Positions 8,006-14,339 of a stretch of 20,747 bases of DNA are shown here, piece after piece. Source of the DNA: UBA5070 sp039798065. Its GTDB lineage: Bacteria; Fibrobacterota; Fibrobacteria; UBA5070. The notes beneath the pieces were generated by a model, which ran no database searches, was not told the DNA's origin, and saw only the letters and a program-made list of their open reading frames with translations. Position 1 is the first letter of the stretch. The number at the start of each line of letters is the position of its first letter. A program made the translations under genes and the position numbers. Location of the stretch: contig JBDKGS010000042.1 of the NCBI GenBank assembly GCA_039798065.1, positions 1 through 20,747 of the forward strand, given 5' to 3'.

Positions 8006-8577
8006 GCTGGCTTCCTCCATTTTTTGTCCAGGCACAGCCCCAGTTTCATGCGTGCCCGGTGGAGCAGTACATGGCAGTTCTCGGACGAAATCGCCAAGGT
8101 CTTGCAGATCTCGGTGGTTTCCAATTCGTCGAGCTCGCGCAACACAAAAACGCGGTACTGGGACTCGGGCATCACGCGTGCGCAGGTTTCCAGGACCACC
8201 CAGAAGGCTTCCGATTCCAACGCCTGGGCGGGATCTCCCCAGGTGGCCACCGGCTCCTTCCACATCCCGTTGGAGTCGAAGACTTCGATTCCCTCTTCGG
8301 GCTCCAGCTCGGCTTCGGTGGGAACGCCGTTGCGGTACTTGGCCCGCAGGTGGTCCAGAATTTTGTGACGCAAAATTCCAGCAAGCCAACTGCGCAACTT
8401 GCCTTTTCCGTTCCACGACTCGCGCGCCTGCCAAGCGGCGATCCAGGCATCCTGGGCAAGGTCTTCGGCTGCGTCGCGGTCGCGCAGGCGCCAGAGCGCT
8501 TGGCGGAAGAGCCAATCCCGTTCGGCCTCGAGTTCGGGCCAGCGGGAGGACGGTGAGCTTTGCGCTGCGGAGTTCAT
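8002..8577 (-). CDS. ECF-type RNA polymerase sigma factor (TIGR02943-like)
   Basis: A 191-residue sigma-70 family protein with regions 2 and 4 only. Region 2 lies at about residues 20-80, with AAEDLAQDAWIAAW and LRSWLAGILRHKILD, which bind core polymerase and the -10 element. Region 4 lies at about 135-185, with the recognition helix around DELETTEICKTLAISSENC and the ending LLHRARMKLGLCLDKKW. The Cys-containing ending is typical of the TIGR02943 group (RAR-x-x-L-x-x-CL-x-K-x-W). It is 75 bases after the glycosyltransferase gene and coupled to the anti-sigma gene. It probably controls the DUF692 operon, where a candidate ECF promoter is seen at 12791-12819; that link is inferred. Confidence 0.88.
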   Translation of the reverse strand: MNSAAQSSPSSRWPELEAERDWLFRQALWRLRDRDAAEDLAQDAWIAAWQARESWNGKGKLRSWLAGILRHKILDHLRAKYRNGVPTEAELEPEEGIEVFDSNGMWKEPVATWGDPAQALESEAFWVVLETCARVMPESQYRVFVLRELDELETTEICKTLAISSENCHVLLHRARMKLGLCLDKKWRKPA

Positions 8578-8652
8578 GGATCGAAATCTACAAGCTCGAG
8601 ACCATGACGGAATTTGACGGCGAGGCGCCCGCGCAGAACGGGGACAGCGGAC

Positions 8653-9333
8653 TCAGGAGTAGAGTTTTGCGAGCCGTTGCGGCGAAACGCCCAATCGCCA
8701 GGCGGCAATCAACATCAGGTTGCGCAGGGCGCTGGAGAGCCAGCCTCGGCGCTGGAATCGGCGCGGCGAGGTGACAAGAATTGACTTCAAGCCCACGGGG
8801 CGGGTGACGCGCGAAAGCCGCTGCCACCATTGGACATCCTCCATTAGGGGAACGGGGGCGAAAGGCCCGACACGACCCCAGCATTCGCGTCGCACGAAGT
8901 ACCCCTGATCTCCGTAAGGCAAGTTCATCCAGCGGGTACGTCGGTCCACGAAAAACTCGTAGACCCGTGGCCAGAATCCATCGGTTCCCGCCAGCGAAAA
9001 ACGGAAACATCCCGCTTCCACCAAAGGATCGTTCAAGGATTCGTGCAAGGCTTTCCAGGACTCCGCAGGAAGCTGGGAGTCTGCGTGGAGGAAAAGCAGA
9101 ACGTCGCCGATTGCCACCTGCGCTCCGGAGTTCAATTGCGGGCCCCGTCCACCCGGGCCTTGGGCGATCGTCGCGCCGCATGCCTCGGCGACCTGACACG
9201 AATTGTCGGTGCTGCCCGATTCCGATACGACAATTTCCGGCGACGGATCCAATGCGCGCAAAGCCTCGATCAGACCGGGAAGAACCAGGGCCTCGTTGCG
9301 AACGGGAACGATCACGGAGACCCGATGTACCAT
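8653..9333 (-). CDS. Family 2 glycosyltransferase (TIGR04283-like)
   Basis: A 226-residue GT-A fold glycosyltransferase without membrane segments. It has the opening RVSVIVPVRNEA, then VVSESGSTDNS, GPGGRGPQLNSGA, LLFLHADSQLP (the DxD-equivalent) and PYGDQGYFVRRECW, followed by LMEDVQWWQRL, all arranged as in the TIGR04283 family. Some of that family's members sit in arsenosugar clusters, others do not. The start chosen is ATG 9333, eleven bases after AGGAGG; an in-frame GTG at 9354 lies one base after the preceding gene's stop. Acceptor and sugar are unknown. Its place in the DUF692 operon may be incidental or point to glycosylation of an envelope partner. Confidence 0.85.
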   Translation of the reverse strand: MVHRVSVIVPVRNEALVLPGLIEALRALDPSPEIVVSESGSTDNSCQVAEACGATIAQGPGGRGPQLNSGAQVAIGDVLLFLHADSQLPAESWKALHESLNDPLVEAGCFRFSLAGTDGFWPRVYEFFVDRRTRWMNLPYGDQGYFVRRECWGRVGPFAPVPLMEDVQWWQRLSRVTRPVGLKSILVTSPRRFQRRGWLSSALRNLMLIAAWRLGVSPQRLAKLYS

Positions 9334-9354
9334 GGCCGCTCGAACCTCCTGCAC

Positions 9355-10560
9355 TCAGAAGAACTGTTGAAGACCCGCCGAGATTCCGCTCTGGTGGCCC
9401 TGGGCCCAATCCAGGCGCAGATTCAATCTATAGATCTTCGGCGAGAGCAGTCGCACCCCAGCACCCCAGCTGTTGTGCGTGTCAAAACCTGTCAAGCCGC
9501 CGAGATCGGTGAAGGCGACCGTCTGGACACGCAGCCAATCCGATTTCCACGCTGTGCCGCGCAGCTCCAGATTGGCGTACCAGGCGGCATCGCCCACCAG
9601 AAAGTCTTCGGGCAGTCCACGCACCTGCTCCAATCCTCCCAGCCGCCAGTCGTGGAATTCCGTCCTCGCGCTTCCCGACCCCCAAAAAGCTCGCCCGGCC
9701 AGATTCAACCGTGGTGCGGCAAGCCAAAAGGCCTTGGCCTCCACAAAGCGTCGATTCCATCGCTCTCCCGCCCACGACACATCCCATCGCCCTTCCACGG
9801 TGGCGCCTTGCTGGATCTCGATGTCCTGGTCGATTCGTCCCGGAGTTGCCCCCACGCTGCTCACCCAAGATTGCGATGCGAGAGACGGGCGCTTGACGGC
9901 AGGTTGCTCGTCGGAAAGCTCCAGTAGCTCGCTGGACAGGGTGTCGTCGAGCCATTCGACCCCTGCATGAAGGCGCACCAAGCGATGTATTTCCGGTTCC
10001 AGGAACGCATGTAGGCGGATACGGCGATCCCCCGCAAACCCGCGCGACGCATCGCCCAGGAATTCTTCGCGCACCCGGTTGGTGTACCAGAAGTCGGCTC
10101 CCAGCAGGATCCGGCGATTCGCCAGCCGAGGTTCCCGGAACCACGTGACCCCGGAATGGGTGCCCGAACGGTTTTCGTACTGGCCGCCCAATTCCAGAAA
10201 TTGTCCTGCGACATTGGGGTCGAACACCCCGATGGTGAAAGCCGACACCCCGCCGCCCGATTTGAACTTCGCGATGGGAATGGTGGTCCATTTTTCGCGC
10301 AGATGGACCACGGGCTGGGAGTCGCTCCAGGTGCCTTCCACCTTCGAGAAGATCCCGAGGTTCCGCAAATTGGCCAATCCCCGCTCGAACGCAGCAGAAT
10401 CTGTCAAGCCATCGCGCCCGAACTCCCGCTCGACCACCGCAGGGCGAGTGCGGTCCAATCCCTCGATGCGCAGCCCAGGAGAGGAGACGGTCAAGGCCAA
10501 CAATGCCGCGGCGATCACGAGAGCGCCCACCACCGGCGCAAGGTGCCCAGTGCGAACCAA
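9355..10560 (-). CDS. Omp85-superfamily outer-membrane protein with a single POTRA-like domain
   Basis: About 401 residues. A hydrophobic N-terminal segment (VVGALVIAAALLALTV) serves as signal sequence. A single POTRA-like module follows (LRIEGLDRTRPAVVEREFG ... GLANLRNLGIFSKVEGTW), and then a region of alternating beta-strands of the BamA/TamA type. The barrel ends in Phe-Phe, as expected for outer-membrane recognition by Bam. The reading frame is open far upstream, so the start is uncertain. TTG 10560, preceded by AAGGTGGG, is preferred and overlaps the DUF2063 gene by 46 bases; GTG 10533 is the alternative. It is much shorter than BamA (one POTRA instead of five). Tight overlap with the MNIO-BufC genes suggests a shared function, such as export or surface display of the modified lipoprotein; this is a hypothesis. 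Confidence 0.75.
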   Translation of the reverse strand: MVRTGHLAPVVGALVIAAALLALTVSSPGLRIEGLDRTRPAVVEREFGRDGLTDSAAFERGLANLRNLGIFSKVEGTWSDSQPVVHLREKWTTIPIAKFKSGGGVSAFTIGVFDPNVAGQFLELGGQYENRSGTHSGVTWFREPRLANRRILLGADFWYTNRVREEFLGDASRGFAGDRRIRLHAFLEPEIHRLVRLHAGVEWLDDTLSSELLELSDEQPAVKRPSLASQSWVSSVGATPGRIDQDIEIQQGATVEGRWDVSWAGERWNRRFVEAKAFWLAAPRLNLAGRAFWGSGSARTEFHDWRLGGLEQVRGLPEDFLVGDAAWYANLELRGTAWKSDWLRVQTVAFTDLGGLTGFDTHNSWGAGVRLLSPKIYRLNLRLDWAQGHQSGISAGLQQFF

Positions 10561-11327
10561 TCGCCCACCTTCGAGGCGATTTGCTGGTTTCTGGTCACGG
10601 CGCCTTCCAGGACATTCATCCAACCACTCCCTCTTCGCATGGCTTCGAGAATCTTGCCCAGCTCGGGTTCGACCGGATCCATGGACAGAATCCGTCCTTG
10701 CCGCCCCAGCACCCAGATTTTGTCGGTTGCCGGAGGCGCCCCTGCGGGAACCGGCTCGCCTGCCGCCACCGCGGGTCGAATGGAAAACCAATCCCTGCGA
10801 AGGTCCAGCACCTGCACGCAAGGTTGGATCGCCAGATCCAGGTGGCCTTCCCTTAGGGCCTCGAGGTGTTCGTTGCCTGGAACCGGACGCTGGGGGGCAT
10901 GGAAGGTCCGCGACCACGCGGCATCCACGCGGCAGGCTTCCACAAGCAGAGGGTCGACATGGATCTCGCGCAGCCACGACGGGAACTTCGCGCCAAGTGT
11001 GGTCAAATTCCGTCCGGGAGGATGTTTCCGCAGGTAGCGGTCGACCAGGGGGTTGAAGGCTTCCCATCCAATCAAATGCCCGGCCAACGGAAAGTCGTTT
11101 TGAAGCGTGGTGAACAAGCGGAACCAATACTGCTGGCGGTAGGCACCCAATCGCGCGGCGGGCCCAAGGCCCTGATGGAGCTCGATGGCTTCCATCAACT
11201 CTGGCCGATAGTCGGACTCGGGGACTTCCACGGCACCCTTGCCCAAAAAGCGCAGCGGAGCCGCCGTCGAATCGCGCCACGCTTCCTGGAAGGCTCCAAG
11301 ACTCATCGGGTTGGTCGGCGGGGTCAT
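10515..11327 (-). CDS. DUF2063 family protein, BufC-like partner of the MNIO enzyme
   Basis: A 270-residue protein whose ATG (11327) overlaps the MNIO stop in ATGA. The N-terminal half matches the DUF2063 putative DNA-binding/partner domain: LGAFQEAWRDS at the start, then LGAYRQQYWFRLFTTLQNDFPL, GWEAFNPLVDRYLRKHPP, and FPSWLREIHVDPLLVEACRVDAAW near residue 140. The C-terminal half is a winged-helix-like domain with LEAMRRGSG and VGDWFALGTLRRW at the end. In DUF692 RiPP systems such proteins (MbnC, TglI, BufC types) bind the precursor leader and present it to the oxidase. No catalytic motif is expected. Confidence 0.85.
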   Translation of the reverse strand: MTPPTNPMSLGAFQEAWRDSTAAPLRFLGKGAVEVPESDYRPELMEAIELHQGLGPAARLGAYRQQYWFRLFTTLQNDFPLAGHLIGWEAFNPLVDRYLRKHPPGRNLTTLGAKFPSWLREIHVDPLLVEACRVDAAWSRTFHAPQRPVPGNEHLEALREGHLDLAIQPCVQVLDLRRDWFSIRPAVAAGEPVPAGAPPATDKIWVLGRQGRILSMDPVEPELGKILEAMRRGSGWMNVLEGAVTRNQQIASKVGDWFALGTLRRWWALS

Positions 11328-12154
11328 GAGCGGTGGCTCCTTGCCGCATGAGCCTCTTCGACCAAGCGTTCCCAGGTGGGGAATTGATCGTCCCATTCGA
11401 TCAGGGTCGGGAACGGTCCCCCCAGGGCCCAGGCCTTCGCGTACAAGTCCCAGACTTCAGGACATACGGGTGCGTCGTGGGTATCGATCCTCAAGCCATC
11501 GGGCCGCACGGTGTGTCCAGCCAAGTGCACGTACAGCACACGATCCCAATCGATGGACTCCAGATACCGCACCGGATCGAATCCGTGGTTGGTCGCCGAC
11601 ACGTAGATGTTGTTGATGTCGACCATCGTCCAGATTCCGGCGTCTTTTGCCACCTTCGCGTAGAAATCCCATTCGGTCATGGTGCTGTCGCGAAAGGCGG
11701 CGTAGCTCGAGAGGTTCTCGATTCCGAAAGGCACCGACAAATTCTGTTGCACCAGCCGTGCGCGCTCGGCGGTGTGCTCGGCAATTTCTTCCGTGAAAGG
11801 AGTGGGTAACAGATCGTGCGAGTGCCACGACCCGTTGCGCGTCCAGCAAAGGTGGTCGGAAAAGCAAACGGCTCCCACCTCTTTCGCCAAGGCATCGACG
11901 GCCCGCACGTGATCCAGATCCAACGGGTCCGTCCCCTGAAGATCCAACGACACGCCGTGCAGGCTGACAGGGACCAATGCGGCGGCCCGACCAAGATTTG
12001 TCATCGGGATCGGACCGGTGCCCAGGTAGTTCTCCACGATCACCTCGAACCAATCCACCAGAGGAGGTCCGGCAAGCGCCTGGTCCATGTGGACAGGGCG
12101 CAACCCAACCCCAACCGCGTTGCGATCGAGTGTTCGATGTGTGGTGGTGTTCAT
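11324..12154 (-). CDS. DUF692 multinuclear non-heme iron oxidase (MNIO), BufB/MbnB-like RiPP-modifying enzyme
   Basis: A 276-residue TIM-barrel enzyme of the DUF692/UPF0276 family, normal length. It begins VGVGLRPVHMDQAL, the usual family start. Candidate iron ligands are visible in order: His66 (SLHGVSL), Asp100-His101 (FSDHLCW), Glu146 (GIENLSS), Asp179 and Asn181 (DINNIYV), His210/His214 (HLAGH), Asp224/His226 (DTHD) and Glu253 (IEWDD). Characterised relatives oxidise cysteine in ribosomal peptides: MbnB makes oxazolone/thioamide, TglH excises a beta-carbon, and BufB forms thiooxazoles. The start is ATG 12154, with AGGAA seven bases upstream. It is followed in overlap by its DUF2063 partner and preceded by a Cys-rich precursor gene, so all RiPP components are present. 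The exact product chemistry cannot be told from sequence. Confidence 0.92.
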   Translation of the reverse strand: MNTTTHRTLDRNAVGVGLRPVHMDQALAGPPLVDWFEVIVENYLGTGPIPMTNLGRAAALVPVSLHGVSLDLQGTDPLDLDHVRAVDALAKEVGAVCFSDHLCWTRNGSWHSHDLLPTPFTEEIAEHTAERARLVQQNLSVPFGIENLSSYAAFRDSTMTEWDFYAKVAKDAGIWTMVDINNIYVSATNHGFDPVRYLESIDWDRVLYVHLAGHTVRPDGLRIDTHDAPVCPEVWDLYAKAWALGGPFPTLIEWDDQFPTWERLVEEAHAARSHRS

Positions 12155-12197
12155 GGAGATTCCTGGGCTCAACGGTGGAGTGGTCTGGCGACGGAAA

Positions 12198-12407
12198 TCA
12201 GATCGGGCAGGAGAGTCCCTTGCACGATCCGTGGCCGCTGCACGAGGTCGATTCGGTCTTGCTGGAGCCCGACAAAAACCGTACACCCGCGCAGCTGTTC
12301 TGCCCCGCGCAGGTGGCCTCCGACTTGGGGGTGGCTCCGGCCATGGTGCAGGCGCTGCGGAACTCCGCTTCGGACTTCGCGGCCAGGAGCGCCGTGCGAG
12401 CGGCGGC
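12198..12407 (-). pseudogene. Second six-Cys precursor module, in frame behind the TAG stop of the precursor gene
   Basis: Reading on in the precursor frame past TAG (12410-12408) gives 69 further codons and then TGA. They start with an Ala-rich linker (AAARTALLAAKSEAEF), then RSACT, TCAGQNSCAG, and TSCSGHGSCKGLSCPI at the end. The module copies the first: FRSxCT, TCxGxxxCAG and CxGxxxCxGxxC are shared. Cysteine spacings are 13, 6, 17, 6, 5 residues here and 12, 6, 17, 6, 5 in the first module. No start codon with a ribosome binding site precedes it; the only ATG (12344) lies inside the module. It is therefore either translated by TAG readthrough as a 176-residue tandem precursor, or a recent nonsense mutation or sequencing error split one gene. 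The preserved cysteines argue against long decay. Confidence 0.8.
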
Positions 12408-12728
12408 CTAGGCTGCGGCCGAATCCACAACCTTCACGGTGGTATCCAAGCATTGGATTCCGGCGCAGTTGTTGGTGCCCTTGCAGGTGGTGGTTTCCTT
12501 CTTGCCCGTCTCGCCGTTCAGGTAAAGACCCGCGCAGGTGGATGTCCCTTTGCACGTGGTTTCGTTGAGCTTGCCGCCCTTGGACGTACACTCGCTGCGG
12601 AAGGCGGCCTTCTGCTCGTCGGTGGTGATGTCCTTGGGTTCGGTGGAATCGCAGGCGGAAAGCGCCAGCGCGATGCCCGCCAGGGCGATGGCCCCGAGTT
12701 TGGCGCGGATGGGTGTCGATGTCTTCAT
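12408..12728 (-). CDS. Cys-rich lipoprotein, probable precursor peptide of the MNIO RiPP system
   Basis: A 106-residue protein with ATG 12728 and a strong AGGAG seven bases upstream. The signal peptide ends in lipobox LSAC (Cys26), followed by Asp, so it is predicted to be a lipoprotein. After an acidic/helical spacer, six cysteines lie in the mature part at residues 47, 59, 65, 82, 88 and 93. They form CKGTSTCAG and CKGTNNCAGIQC, a pattern like that of bufferin-type MNIO substrates (CxGxxxCAG). The next gene is the DUF692 oxidase and the one after it the DUF2063 partner, so these cysteines are the likely sites of modification, perhaps for copper binding. The protein ends VDSAAA then TAG, behind which the frame stays open and encodes a second module. 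Confidence 0.82.
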   Translation of the reverse strand: MKTSTPIRAKLGAIALAGIALALSACDSTEPKDITTDEQKAAFRSECTSKGGKLNETTCKGTSTCAGLYLNGETGKKETTTCKGTNNCAGIQCLDTTVKVVDSAAA

Positions 12729-12790
12729 GTCGGAGCTCCTGGGTGCGATTGGGGGGTGAAACAAGCCCCAAAGGATTGGGACTCATTCGC

Positions 12791-12819
12791 AAGTCGATGG
12801 TCGCAGGAGCTTCCTTACA
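12791..12819 (-). promoter_or_regulatory. Candidate ECF-sigma promoter of the MNIO operon
   Basis: On the minus strand TGTAAGGA (12819-12812) is followed after 15 bases by CGACTT (12796-12791). This resembles ECF promoters with an AAC/AAG-type -35 element and a CG-containing -10. Transcription would begin about 55 bases before the precursor ATG. The operon's own ECF sigma factor is the natural candidate to use it. Support is only positional and by motif shape. Confidence 0.35.
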
Positions 12820-13048
12820 CCTTTTCGCAAAAAAACGAAGAATGCCGAATCGGGAGTCTGGGCGCCTTACGCCCTCCTCCGGGCTCGCTTGGAAATCGCC
12901 CTCTGGCGCTACGCTGGTTCGGGCTCTCGCTCGGTGCTGCGCACCCATCGCCTGACGGCGATGGCCCTGCGTCCGGCGGGCGCGTTTGTCGCGGTGGTCG
13001 TTGCCACGAATCGCCAACTAGTTGGAAACGACAAGAATTGTTCTGTAC

Positions 13049-13080
13049 GAAAAACGCCCGAACCTTGCGGTCCGGGCGTT
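13049..13080 (-). terminator. Rho-independent terminator of the acyltransferase gene
   Basis: The minus strand reads AACGCCCGGACC, loop GCAA, GGTTCGGGCGTT, then a run of T. The stem is 12 bp with one mismatch. It lies 16 bases after the acyltransferase stop codon. Confidence 0.85.
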
Positions 13081-13095
13081 CGCTGACGGAAAATG

Positions 13096-14181
13096 TCAGC
13101 TCTGGATCAGGCGGCGGGAGGCGTCGCCGGTCGCCTTCATCCGCAGGAACGGGGACTCGACGAATTTCCAGCTGAGTAACGCAAACGGAATCACCAGCAG
13201 GAGGGCGAGTCCGAAACCAAGCCAAGGTGAGATTCCTGGGAATCGCCAATACACGAGCCTCTGCGCAGGCCATCCATAGAGATAGATGCCGTATGACAGA
13301 TCGATCCTGGGGCGCAACCATTCGAAGATCCGGTTCGGGGTCAGGGCAAGCCAGAACAGGACATAGGCGCCTGCGGTAGCCAAGGCGACTTCGTAGAGCG
13401 AATACGAAAACGTGCAGGCTGCGAGAACGCCAAGCGAAATCAGCGCGATGCTTCCTTTCCGTTTGATCCATTTTCGTTCAATCCAGAAGATCCCGCCTAC
13501 AGCAAAGAACAAAGACAATCGTGCACAATCGGCGGGTGCCGAGAAGATCGCCTTGGTTGGCCATGAGGGCGACGCACTCGTGAAGGGAAAGAACAGCAAA
13601 AAACCGAGTGAGGTGCAAGCGATGAGCGGGAGCGTACAACGGTGTCGCAACAATCCAGCGGTACCAAGGAGAAGGACAAGCAAGTAGCATCTCATCTCGA
13701 ATTCGATGCTCCAAAGCGGGCCGTTGATCTCCGGATGTGGGGAGCCACCAGGTATTGCTACGGCGGGTGGTTGCTTCAGCAACAGCAAGCGCAAAGCTGC
13801 CGACGGCGTATCCAAATCACGCAAGAAATTGGGATTGTCTGTCCAGATTATTGCGATGAAAATGGAAGCCAAGAAGGCCACGACATACCCTGGAAGGATC
13901 CTCAGCATCCGGTTGCGCAAGAAGGAAATTGGTTCAGGGCGAAGCATCCAACTTTTGCAAATCAGATATCCGCTCAACAAAAAAAAGCAATTCACGGCGA
14001 ACTCACCGAAGGAGAGCGTCTGGAAAATGGATGTCAGAATCTCGCGTGATCGATTTCCGTCAAGCAACTCGGGGGCGTGCGAAAGCATCACCAGAACGGC
14101 AAGGATCAAGCGGAGCAGATCGAAATGGTTGCTCCCCTTCGATGACTCCTCGCTGCTCGGAGAAAAGGTGGTGTCGGACAT
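13096..14181 (-). CDS. Acyltransferase family 3 (OafA/YrhL-like) membrane protein
   Basis: A 361-residue integral membrane O-acyltransferase with about ten hydrophobic segments. The N-terminal NHFDLLRLILAVLVMLSHA motif contains the family's catalytic-type His. It is followed by FAVNCFFLLSGYLI and the RNRMLRILPGY motif that binds the acyl donor region. GPLWSIEFEMRCYL near residue 160 is the usual W-S-x-E motif. Such enzymes acetylate exported sugars, as in O-antigen, exopolysaccharide or Nod factor. The start is not certain: ATG 14181 has AGGA directly against it and a better-spaced AGGAAC further upstream, while GTG in frame lies at 14214. Its codons are more AT-rich than those of its neighbours, and its last 27 bases are shared with the 3' end of aspS, which suggests that it was inserted here. 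Confidence 0.85.
   Translation of the reverse strand: MSDTTFSPSSEESSKGSNHFDLLRLILAVLVMLSHAPELLDGNRSREILTSIFQTLSFGEFAVNCFFLLSGYLICKSWMLRPEPISFLRNRMLRILPGYVVAFLASIFIAIIWTDNPNFLRDLDTPSAALRLLLLKQPPAVAIPGGSPHPEINGPLWSIEFEMRCYLLVLLLGTAGLLRHRCTLPLIACTSLGFLLFFPFTSASPSWPTKAIFSAPADCARLSLFFAVGGIFWIERKWIKRKGSIALISLGVLAACTFSYSLYEVALATAGAYVLFWLALTPNRIFEWLRPRIDLSYGIYLYGWPAQRLVYWRFPGISPWLGFGLALLLVIPFALLSWKFVESPFLRMKATGDASRRLIQS
13103..13129. repeat. 27-bp repeat, copy at the acyltransferase 3' end
   Basis: Identical to 14313-14339 over 27 bases. Here it encodes the last residues of the acyltransferase (DASRRLIQ); in aspS the same bases are read in another frame. The two copies bracket 1.2 kb holding the acyltransferase gene. 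Confidence 0.85.
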
Positions 14182-14249
14182 TCCTAACGGAGCTCGTTCC
14201 TGGATGGAATACACGCGGAGCGTTGGTGTGGACGATCGAACAGATGCTT

Positions 14250-14276
14250 GAAACAAGAACGGCCCTTTCGGGCCGC
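14250..14276 (-). terminator. Rho-independent terminator of aspS
   Basis: The minus strand reads GCGGCCC, loop GAAA, GGGCCG, followed by TTCTTGTTT. The compact GC stem with a tetraloop and T-rich tail lies about 40 bases after the aspS stop codon. Confidence 0.75.
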
Positions 14277-14312
14277 GTCGAGACAAATTATGTCGGCATG
14301 GTGCCGTCGGTA

Positions 14313-14339
14313 TGGATCAGGCGGCGGGAGGCGTCGCCG
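14313..14339. repeat. 27-bp repeat, copy at the aspS 3' end
   Basis: Identical to 13103-13129. It spans the aspS stop codon (14317-14319) and the codons of its last Ala/Pro residues. As in the other copy, minus-strand transcription next meets a 13-bp GAC-N7-GTC palindrome (14282-14294 here, 13085-13097 there) and then a terminator hairpin. Confidence 0.85.

Larger units (their letters stand above)
12729..13095. other. Intergenic region with promoter, stacked hairpins and terminator
   Basis: No gene is apparent in these 367 bases. From left to right there is the leader and candidate ECF promoter of the precursor gene (to 12819) and then a T-rich patch. From 12857 to 13025 follows a GC-rich stretch with several perfect hairpins: GGGCG/CGCCC at 12860-12874, CCATCGCC/GGCGATGG at 12945-12964, and the 12-bp palindrome CCAACTAGTTGG at 13014-13025. 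A copy of the recurrent palindrome (GACAAGAATTGTT, 13030-13042) and the acyltransferase terminator complete it. The middle may be a structured RNA or an intergenic repeat. Confidence 0.5.

Noticed and set aside
8653..9333. Evidence for an arsenosugar biosynthesis cluster
   Set aside because: Only the TIGR04283-type glycosyltransferase is present. No ArsM or ArsS-like radical SAM gene is in the window.
12408..12410. TAG as a pyrrolysine codon
   Set aside because: There is no pyl gene or PYLIS-like evidence in the window, and the position is in an Ala-rich linker, not an active site. Plain readthrough or mutation is simpler.
11977..12411. A plus-strand open frame of 144 codons antisense to the MNIO start and the second precursor module
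   Set aside because: It lacks a ribosome binding site and family features. The minus strand encodes the conserved Cys-spaced module there, which explains the open antisense frame.
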